Assembly (NCBI GenBank): GCA_038203025.1
Contig: JBBREK010000253.1
Span: 1 to 5,550, forward strand
Reading direction: 5' to 3'
DNA length: 5,550 nucleotides
Source: UBA11346 sp038203025
GTDB taxonomy: Bacteria > Planctomycetota > UBA11346
Below, one piece after another: positions 1-5,550 of this stretch. How positions within the stretch are numbered: the stretch's first letter is position 1; every line of letters starts with the position of its first letter. The notes under the pieces are model-generated. The model saw nothing but the letters and a program-made list of their open reading frames with translations. It did not search any database and was not told the DNA's origin. The translations under genes were made by a program, and so were the position numbers.

Positions 1-3
1 CGG

Positions 4-3000
4 TCACCAGCGGTAGTAGCGGAAGGGATCGTCGCCGAGGGCGAAGTCGTCGCGGTAGTCGGCGTGGTACAGACCGAGGGATGACGTGGGAACCTGACGC
101 AGCAGGAAGCCGCGCCCGCCGCCCATCAGGCCACCGCCGCCAAAGTGGTCGAAGACGCGCACGGCGAGGACGTTTGCGCCGGGACGCAGGACCCCCGGCG
201 GGATGGCGTAACGGCGTTCCACTGAATACCACGATGCGGTCTCCTTGCCGGTCCGGCCGATCTCGACGCCATTGAGGTAGGTGATGTCGAAGTCGTCGAT
301 CGCGCCGAGGAGCAGTTCGCACGGTTTGGCAGCCAGCTTGGCCGGCACCTCAATGACAGTGCGGAATACCGCCTCGCCGTCCTTGGCCGCCCACGCCGGG
401 CCCAGCCCCTCCATCGGCTGCGGCATGCGCACCGCCTGCCAGCCGGCATTCGTCCCGGCCGGTTCGGCCAACGCAGCGGTGGCAGCCGGGCTGACGCCTT
501 CGTCCTTCGGCGCCTTGTCCGGGCTCGGCGCCGGCGGCAGCACCAGGGTCTGCCGGGCCTGCCAGGGCAGGCCCTGCAGATCGATCGAGCCGTCGCCGAG
601 CACGGTGAAGACCGCAGCATCGCCGGTGAAAGTGGCGCCGAGGTTGGCCAGCACCTGCGCCATCGCCCGCGTCTGGCGCCAGCGGGTGTAGCGGAAGTAG
701 GTTTTCTCGTCGGCCGGCAGCTGGCGCGGATCGCTCTGCAGTAGGATGGCCACGCCACGGCCTACGAGCAAACGCCCGAGCAGGCCGTCGGCCCCGATCT
801 CGCAGCCGCCCGAAAGCAGCCAGGCCGGAGCGTCGGCGCGCCAGCGCAGGTCGGACGGGCTCAGGCCGCGGGCCTCCGGCCAAGTTGGAACCGCCAGTGA
901 ACCGGAGCAGGCATCGTGTCGCGCCAGGGTCGCGCCAAGCAGGCCGGACTCGCGACGCAGCACCAGCAGCCGGCCGCCACCGGCAACGAAGGAGCGCAAC
1001 GCGGCCTCATCGACCGGCGCCTGGCCGAGCACCAGCAGGCCAGCGGTGGGGATGGCGGCGGCGCGGGTGAACTGCACACCCAGGCTGGCGAGCTGCGCCG
1101 CGTCGGCGTCGGCGCCCAGCAGCGTGGTCGGCAGCCGCGGTACCAGCGGCGCCTGGGCGACCCAGGTCAGCAGGTTGCGCGCCAGGCGTTCGGCCGCTGG
1201 ATCGGGGCCGACATGATCTTCGAGGTCGAGGGTGCAGAGGGTGATCCGGCCCTGGCCGCGATCGAGTTCGAGCAGCGGGCTGTAGGCGAGATCGAATTCG
1301 CATTCAAGCAGGGGCCGCCAGCCGGCATGGTGCGGCTTCTCGATCGCCGCCGAGCTGACGGTGTGGCGGTTGCCCCAGCGCCAGCCGGCATAGGGCTGGC
1401 GCGACGGGGCCTGCTTCCAACCGGTGGTGTTGAGGTAGTCGGGACGGGCCTCCAACAAAGTGGACTGCCCGCGCCAGTTGAGCAGATCGGTGTCATCGAG
1501 ACCGGCCACCACCGGATGCGCCGCATCGATGGTGAAGACCTGGCGGCTCTGCTGCCAGGCCACGCGCAGCCCCCACGAGCGGCGCAGCCATTCCGGATTT
1601 TGCGCCATCACCAGCACCCGACCGCCGTTGGCGACGAAGAGGTCGAGGCCGGGCGGCAGCCCGTGGCGTTCAAGCTGGCGGCGTCCGATGACCACCGGGC
1701 GGTCGGTGGCGACACCATCCCATGGCTTCACCTCAGCGCCCAGGGCACGCAGCATCGCCGTGGTCTCGCCGACACCGTCGAGCACAGACAGGGCCGGCAG
1801 CTTGCCTGCACCTGGCGCGGCATGGACGCGGAAGGCAAAGCGGTCGCGGTGTTCGACCGTGCCGATGGTCGCGGTCAGTTCGACCGCACCTTCGCTGCGC
1901 GTGGTGACCCCGGGCAAGGTGCAGGCAATCGGCAGCAGCCGGTCGGTGGATGGGGCCAGGCGGCCTTCGGCGCTGCCCGAGCCGACCTCGCGCCCCTCGA
2001 CCACCACCCGCCAGGCGAGGGTGAACGGCTGCTCGCGACGGGTGTCGTTGATCACCACCGCCTGCTTGGCGAGGGCCGCCCCGCCGCGGTACAGGTGGGT
2101 GCGGTCGGTGAAGCCCTTGCGGTCGGCCTCGGCCTCACCGTCGAGTCCGGCGATCCACGCCAGGGTCGGGCCGTTGTTCGCCACCAGCGCGTCGCCAGCC
2201 GGCGTGCGCTCAGTGGCCGGGGCGGTGAACGGTGCGAAGTCGCGCAAGGTCATCGCCGTCACTTGCCAGCCGCGCCGGCCGGCGAGGTGCGCGGGCAGCA
2301 GGGCCGGCGTGTCGGCGGCAGCGACCTCCTTCCAACCGTGGCCGTTGGCCCACGGGATCATCCCGCCGGTGATGCCCCAGGTGCGCCAGGTGCGCCAGGT
2401 CCAGCGGTTGTGCTCGGCGATCTGCGCCTGCAGCACTGGCTCCTGGTCGATGGCTCCGTGCATACTGCGGTAGGTCTGCTCCTTCTCGAATCGCTCGGCG
2501 ACCAGCTTGCGCAGGCCGACGGCGTTCAGTTCGTAGGCCTGCCGGCCGAGGTCGCGGGCGCCGAATTCGGCGACCAACGGCTCACTGATCACCGCACCGG
2601 GAAAGCCGGCCCGCCCGCGATGCCAGGTGGTGTGCAACGGAGTGCCGAATTCGACCGGCATGAAGGGCATGTCGCCCGTGGCCCGCCACTGCTCCAGCCA
2701 CTCGATGCGCTCCTGCAGGGGGATCAGGCAGAGGTAGAAGTTTACCGTGTGGACATCGCCCACCGAACCGCCGTGGTGGGTGAACAGGGGCCGGGTCGGA
2801 TCGCCGGTCCGCAGCAGGTCGAGCAGACGGCTGCCCTCGGCGGCTCGGACCGCAGCGCCATCGCGGTACTGGCCATGCCCGCGCTGCCCGATCAGCCGGG
2901 GATCCTGATCCATGTCGTAGCCGAAGAAGTTGCCGCTTGAACCCCACATGACCACCGCCGGTTCGTTGCGCAGGCGGCCAAGCATCACGCGCCATTGGCG

Positions 3001-4773
3001 CAGGAGATCCGCCTCCTCCTCCGGCGAGGCTTTGCCGTCGCGCAGCAGATCCTTGAGGTCGGGGGCGATGGCCGAGATCATCAGGCCCTTGGCGCTGGCC
3101 GCGGCGGCGAACTGCGCCTGCGATTCCAGGCTGATCGAACCCCGCTCGAGCGGATTGCCAGGCCAGAACTCCTTGAAGTTGAAGCCGGCTGCCAGCAGCC
3201 CCGCGACGCCGTTGGCGGCCTGCTCTGGCATGACCACCTGGTCGAGGCTGCCGTGGCCGAAGACCGGCCGCAGGCGCACTGGCGTACCGTTGAGCAGGAA
3301 ATCGCGGCCCTGGATCCAGAATTCGCGGAAGCCGAAGTGCACCGGGTGGTCATCGGCGACCGCACCGCCGGCGCCGAGCAGTTCGAGGTGCAGGGTGTAC
3401 TGGTGCGGATCGTCCAGTTCCCACCGGCGCGCATCCGGCCAGGCCCAGCCGAGGCGGACTACGCCGGCCGATGCTGTCGCCGTGGCGGTGAAGCGCTTGG
3501 CCTCGCGACCGTCGCTGTCGACCACCCGCGCGACATAGCTGCGCTCGCCGGCCAGTGCGGCGGGGACCTCGACCAGCAGATCGAGCTGGCCCTTCCGGGT
3601 CGAGGTGCGGACGGTGATGGCGTCGATGCGCTCGCCCACCGGATCGGCGCGCAGCACCACGTCGCCGGTCAGGCCGCGCGAGGCCAGCTTGGCCGCGTGC
3701 TCCGTGACGTCATGCGCGTCCATGTAGCTAAGCACCGTGGTGCGGTCGAGCACCGACACCACCAGGATCGACAGGCGCTGCACCGTGCCCGGCTTGGCGG
3801 CGGCGGTCAGGTCGACGCTGCCGCTAGGCCAGGCCACCGTGCCGCAGACCGTGCCGTCCAGCAGCACCTTGGCATCGGTCGAGACCAGGCCGAGGTCGAG
3901 GACGATGCGGCGGCCCTGCCATACGGCGGGGATGGTCAGCTCGCGCTGATACCACACCCGCGACTGCTGCGATAGCGGCGTCCGCCACATCGCCCCGGCC
4001 CCGGGCTGCAGGTCGACGGCAAACACCTTCGGCCAGCCCTGGCTGACCCACGAGCCGGGCACGCGGATCATTCCCCAGCCCATCTCCGGCGGCTTCGCCA
4101 CCCCGTCGCCCACCGCCGGCACGAAGCGCCAGACGTCGTTGAGCACCAACTCGGCCCGCGTCGGGCTCAGCGTCGTCGCCGCGACGGTGTTCCACGACGG
4201 GGTCAGGGCGGCCGCCGGCTGGGCGTCGGCCGTCGCCGGGACGACCCCGGCCGACTCGACCCGCACGTCGTCGAGGTCGGCGACGCCACCGCAATGGAAC
4301 AGGCCCGGTTCGACCGACAGCTTCACCGCCCCGGCCGGCACATCGCGTTCAACCTGGCTGACCACCCACGGCCCGGCGGCGCGCAGGCTCGGCACCGCGG
4401 CGTAGCCGCCGACCATCGTGCCGGCCGCATCAAGGAAGCGCAGGTTGACGCGGAAGTCCTGCCAGCCTTCCGTGCCGAGCTGCAGTTCGCTAGCACGCAC
4501 GCGCGCCGCGATGCGCACCCGGGTCCAGGCTGGGTCAAGCAGCACGTCCTGGGTGATGCTCAGGTTGCGCGCCGCCACCGGGCCCTGGAAGCGGACGAAG
4601 CGGTTGCCGTCCTCCTGCACCAGGCTGATGCCCTTCCCCCACCCTCCCCGCCAGGAGACGGCCTGCCCGTCAGGCCCGACCGCCTCGAAGTTGCCGTTGA
4701 CCGGCAGGACCTCACCGGCCCAGGTTGCCGCCATCAGAAGTGCGAGGGCGACGAATCGGTGGGATGCTGGCAT
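4..4773 (-). CDS. Secreted multidomain GH2-like protein with tandem amidotransferase-like modules, atypical active site
   Basis: Complete 1589-residue gene: ATG at 4773, TGA at 4-6. Residues 1-20 look like a signal peptide (MPASHR, hydrophobic FVALALLMAATWAG), so export is likely. Inferred domains: 22-175 carbohydrate-binding-like jelly roll (NGNFE start, DLDDVRVES end); 205-375 GH2 sugar-binding domain (VPGSWVSQGWP, VWYQREL, LLDGTVCG); 380-485 GH2 immunoglobulin-like domain; 486-815 TIM barrel; 890-985 beta-sandwich; about 991-1210 and 1211-1392 two glutamine-amidotransferase-like modules; 1440-1560 terminal jelly roll (FDITYLNGVEIGRTG). The probable nucleophile is Glu708 in MPVEFGTP. The acid/base region reads NEPAVVMWGSSGNFFG (603-618), without the usual Asn-Glu. 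GH2 members cleave beta-galactosides, glucuronides, mannosides and similar; the substrate here cannot be told. At 1589 residues it exceeds ordinary GH2 enzymes (about 600-1100). The GH2-like assignment is fairly secure; catalytic activity is not. Confidence 0.85.
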   Translation of the reverse strand: MPASHRFVALALLMAATWAGEVLPVNGNFEAVGPDGQAVSWRGGWGKGISLVQEDGNRFVRFQGPVAARNLSITQDVLLDPAWTRVRIAARVRASELQLGTEGWQDFRVNLRFLDAAGTMVGGYAAVPSLRAAGPWVVSQVERDVPAGAVKLSVEPGLFHCGGVADLDDVRVESAGVVPATADAQPAAALTPSWNTVAATTLSPTRAELVLNDVWRFVPAVGDGVAKPPEMGWGMIRVPGSWVSQGWPKVFAVDLQPGAGAMWRTPLSQQSRVWYQRELTIPAVWQGRRIVLDLGLVSTDAKVLLDGTVCGTVAWPSGSVDLTAAAKPGTVQRLSILVVSVLDRTTVLSYMDAHDVTEHAAKLASRGLTGDVVLRADPVGERIDAITVRTSTRKGQLDLLVEVPAALAGERSYVARVVDSDGREAKRFTATATASAGVVRLGWAWPDARRWELDDPHQYTLHLELLGAGGAVADDHPVHFGFREFWIQGRDFLLNGTPVRLRPVFGHGSLDQVVMPEQAANGVAGLLAAGFNFKEFWPGNPLERGSISLESQAQFAAAASAKGLMISAIAPDLKDLLRDGKASPEEEADLLRQWRVMLGRLRNEPAVVMWGSSGNFFGYDMDQDPRLIGQRGHGQYRDGAAVRAAEGSRLLDLLRTGDPTRPLFTHHGGSVGDVHTVNFYLCLIPLQERIEWLEQWRATGDMPFMPVEFGTPLHTTWHRGRAGFPGAVISEPLVAEFGARDLGRQAYELNAVGLRKLVAERFEKEQTYRSMHGAIDQEPVLQAQIAEHNRWTWRTWRTWGITGGMIPWANGHGWKEVAAADTPALLPAHLAGRRGWQVTAMTLRDFAPFTAPATERTPAGDALVANNGPTLAWIAGLDGEAEADRKGFTDRTHLYRGGAALAKQAVVINDTRREQPFTLAWRVVVEGREVGSGSAEGRLAPSTDRLLPIACTLPGVTTRSEGAVELTATIGTVEHRDRFAFRVHAAPGAGKLPALSVLDGVGETTAMLRALGAEVKPWDGVATDRPVVIGRRQLERHGLPPGLDLFVANGGRVLVMAQNPEWLRRSWGLRVAWQQSRQVFTIDAAHPVVAGLDDTDLLNWRGQSTLLEARPDYLNTTGWKQAPSRQPYAGWRWGNRHTVSSAAIEKPHHAGWRPLLECEFDLAYSPLLELDRGQGRITLCTLDLEDHVGPDPAAERLARNLLTWVAQAPLVPRLPTTLLGADADAAQLASLGVQFTRAAAIPTAGLLVLGQAPVDEAALRSFVAGGGRLLVLRRESGLLGATLARHDACSGSLAVPTWPEARGLSPSDLRWRADAPAWLLSGGCEIGADGLLGRLLVGRGVAILLQSDPRQLPADEKTYFRYTRWRQTRAMAQVLANLGATFTGDAAVFTVLGDGSIDLQGLPWQARQTLVLPPAPSPDKAPKDEGVSPAATAALAEPAGTNAGWQAVRMPQPMEGLGPAWAAKDGEAVFRTVIEVPAKLAAKPCELLLGAIDDFDITYLNGVEIGRTGKETASWYSVERRYAIPPGVLRPGANVLAVRVFDHFGGGGLMGGGRGFLLRQVPTSSLGLYHADYRDDFALGDDPFRYYRW
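2377..2400 (-). repeat. 9-bp in-frame tandem repeat in the GH2-like gene
   Basis: The unit CCAGGTGCG (plus strand) is repeated twice and followed by a partial third copy, CCAGGT. On the coding strand it gives the Arg-Thr-Trp triplets within WTWRTWRTWG (residues 791-800), near the end of the TIM barrel. The period is a multiple of three, so copy-number changes would keep the frame. The tryptophan-rich stretch may line the substrate cleft, as aromatic residues often do near the last barrel strand of GH2 enzymes. Confidence 0.6.
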
Positions 4774-4784
4774 GGTGAGGTTTG

Positions 4785-4789
4785 CCTTT
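4785..4789 (-). promoter_or_regulatory. Weak ribosome binding site for the GH2-like gene
   Basis: On the minus strand AAAGG is followed by 11 bases and then the ATG at 4773. The match to the anti-Shine-Dalgarno sequence is partial and the spacing is longer than usual, so the support is weak. It still favours this ATG, because the GTG at 4872 has no such element, and only the ATG places a signal peptide at the very N-terminus. Confidence 0.35.
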
Positions 4790-4795
4790 GATCGG

Positions 4796-4818
4796 TTACG
4801 CGTAAACCACAAGTAAAC
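4796..4818. repeat. TTACGCGTAA palindrome and GTAAAC direct repeats spaced one helical turn
   Basis: A perfect 10-bp palindrome TTACGCGTAA occupies 4796-4805. Overlapping it, GTAAAC is found at 4802-4807 and again at 4813-4818, exactly 11 bp apart and on the same face of the helix. This lies 23-45 bp upstream of the GH2-like start codon, where it could affect transcription or lie in the 5' untranslated leader. Direct repeats are the usual arrangement for AraC/XylR-type activators, although their half-sites are more often about 21 bp apart. Confidence 0.3.
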
Positions 4819-4827
4819 GGCACAGAT

Positions 4828-4858
4828 AACCGGTTGTGACAGCTGGCATGAACCGGTT
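4828..4858. promoter_or_regulatory. Pair of identical AACCGGTT palindromes, possible operator
   Basis: AACCGGTT occurs at 4828-4835 and again at 4851-4858, with centres 23 bp apart, a little over two helical turns. Symmetry stops at 8 bp in both copies. A degenerate third copy, GATCGGTT (AACCGATC on the minus strand), is at 4790-4797. CG-centred palindromes of this kind are known as cores of LacI-family operators, which often control sugar-use genes. No regulator is encoded in the window, so the assignment is only a suggestion. Confidence 0.35.
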
Positions 4859-4893
4859 AGGCCGATCGGCACGAACGACAGTCCGACGGCGGA

Positions 4894-5550
4894 TCAGGGA
4901 TCGGCGATTCTGGGATTATCGAAGGTCAGACCGGCCTTCGCCAGCGCCACCTTGGCGACCCGACCATCGAAGAAGACGATGTTCATGCCGTTACGATGGC
5001 GCGGCCCACCGGCCGGAATCCAGCCGGGGAGGACGCGGGTTTGCGGACCGCCATTGGTCCCAGGTGTATTCCATTGCCACCAATCGTTGGAGTCGCAGAA
5101 CATCATCCGCTTGCTTGTGATGGTGATGATGGTCAGCGGAGTCGGGTTCACCAGTTGGCAATCCAGATTCGACGTCGGCTTGCGCGGATACCGGTTCATC
5201 CCGTAACCAGGTGAGGTGGTGGCGATCACGCCGCCGCCGACGTCACGCCCCTGCCAGGTCGGGCAACCCCAGAAGATGCTCCGTCCGTTGGTATTGTCCG
5301 GTATGCCGTAATTATCCGTGATGACTTCCTGGAGCAAACGCCCCCACAGGTAGGAACCATTGTTCGCGATAGGCACCAGCAACCCGTCGTGGTCATTGGC
5401 ATAGATGAACGTCGCCATCCCGATCTGGCGCAGGTGCGCTTGGCAGGAGGTGCTGCGGGCAAGGTCTCGCACCAGCGAGATCGCGGGCAGCAGCATGGCC
5501 GCCAGCACGGCGATGATCGAGATGACCACCAGCAGTTCGATCAGCGTGAA
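4894..5550 (-). CDS. Type II secretion pseudopilin-like protein with H-X9-DG motif (5' end outside window)
   Basis: The last 218 residues lie in the window, ending at TGA (4894-4896). The open frame runs off the right edge. The first visible residues, FTLIELLVVISIIAVLAAML, are the classic class III (prepilin) signal: cleavage by prepilin peptidase would fall just before this Phe, with the conserved Glu at mature position 5 and a hydrophobic helix to about residue 24. Only a short leader should be missing. Next come CQAHLRQIGMATFIYANDHD (36-55), the usual helix continuation in PVC-group pseudopilins, then GCPTW (95-99) and GYGMN (115-119). Near the end is an exact H-X9-DG motif: His185, nine residues, Asp195-Gly196 (codons at 4996-4998 and 4966-4968). 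Four cysteines are visible (36, 96, 131, 152). Such proteins are expected in the inner membrane, in a type II secretion or type IV pilus-like assembly. The individual role is unknown. Its neighbour on the same strand is the GH2-like gene, 120 bp downstream. Confidence 0.9.
   Translation of the reverse strand, partial: FTLIELLVVISIIAVLAAMLLPAISLVRDLARSTSCQAHLRQIGMATFIYANDHDGLLVPIANNGSYLWGRLLQEVITDNYGIPDNTNGRSIFWGCPTWQGRDVGGGVIATTSPGYGMNRYPRKPTSNLDCQLVNPTPLTIITITSKRMMFCDSNDWWQWNTPGTNGGPQTRVLPGWIPAGGPRHRNGMNIVFFDGRVAKVALAKAGLTFDNPRIADP

Larger units (their letters stand above)
4774..4893 (-). promoter_or_regulatory. Intergenic leader with candidate operators upstream of the GH2-like gene
   Basis: This 120-bp gap separates the pseudopilin stop from the GH2-like start. 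It is visibly less GC-rich in its central part and dense in short symmetric elements: two perfect AACCGGTT palindromes, a TTACGCGTAA palindrome and two GTAAAC direct repeats. No convincing sigma-70 promoter was found. The best pair on the minus strand, TTCATG and TTATCT with a 17-bp spacer, matches consensus poorly. No terminator with a T tract follows the pseudopilin stop, so the downstream gene could be read from upstream, from its own promoter here, or both. A regulatory role is inferred from element density alone. Confidence 0.4.

Noticed and set aside
281..691. Plus-strand open frame opposite the 3' end of the GH2-like gene
   Set aside because: Overlaps coding sequence of the opposite strand completely, with no motif and no ribosome binding site seen; judged a shadow frame.
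916..2940. Long plus-strand open frame of 674 codons
   Set aside because: It lies entirely antisense to the GH2-like gene. Its translation is low-complexity (rich in Gly, Arg, Ala, Gln, Asp) with no recognisable motif. Long antisense frames are expected opposite GC-rich genes.
4861..4870. GCCGATCGGC palindrome after the pseudopilin stop as a terminator
   Set aside because: Perfect 10-bp symmetry, but no loop and no T tract follows. It is too short for an intrinsic terminator and common by chance in GC-rich DNA.
4774..4872. Alternative GTG start giving a 33-residue N-terminal extension of the GH2-like protein
   Set aside because: The extension would bury the signal peptide, would be read through the palindromic leader, and has no ribosome binding site before it. 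The ATG at 4773 is the better start.
4952..5206. Plus-strand frames opposite the pseudopilin-like gene
   Set aside because: Short, antisense to a well-supported gene, and without any recognisable protein feature.
5527..5529. GTG as start of the pseudopilin-like gene
   Set aside because: The frame stays open upstream and encodes FTLIELL, the essential part of the prepilin signal, so the true start lies beyond the right edge.

Overview
The window reads as part of a GC-rich genome (roughly two thirds G+C by eye), most likely from the PVC group (Planctomycetota, Lentisphaerota, Verrucomicrobiota or relatives). The reasons are a pseudopilin-like protein with an FTLIELLVVISIIAVLAAML N-terminus and a C-terminal H-X9-DG motif, sitting beside a very large secreted glycosidase-like protein. 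This pairing is typical of polysaccharide-degrading members of those phyla. The phylum assignment is an inference from protein style and has not been searched.

Layout: both genes lie on the minus strand, so transcription runs right to left. At the right edge (4894-5550) is the 3' part of the pseudopilin-like gene; only its first few codons are missing. A 120-bp gap follows (4774-4893) with several short palindromes and direct repeats that could be operators. The rest (4-4773) is one complete 1589-residue gene for a secreted multidomain protein with the glycoside hydrolase family 2 (GH2) layout. Its order is: signal peptide, carbohydrate-binding-like jelly roll, GH2 sugar-binding domain, GH2 immunoglobulin-like domain, TIM barrel, another beta-sandwich, two glutamine-amidotransferase-like modules, and a terminal jelly roll. 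No RNA gene, CRISPR array, insertion sequence or phage signature was seen.

How they may work together: the large protein is predicted to act outside the cytoplasm on a carbohydrate. The pseudopilin-like protein would sit in the inner membrane and could belong to a secretion or surface-attachment apparatus. The most interesting point is that the GH2-like barrel keeps a plausible nucleophile (Glu708) but has no glutamate where the acid/base Asn-Glu pair should be (the sequence there is SSGNFFG). It may be an atypical enzyme or a binding protein rather than an ordinary beta-galactosidase.
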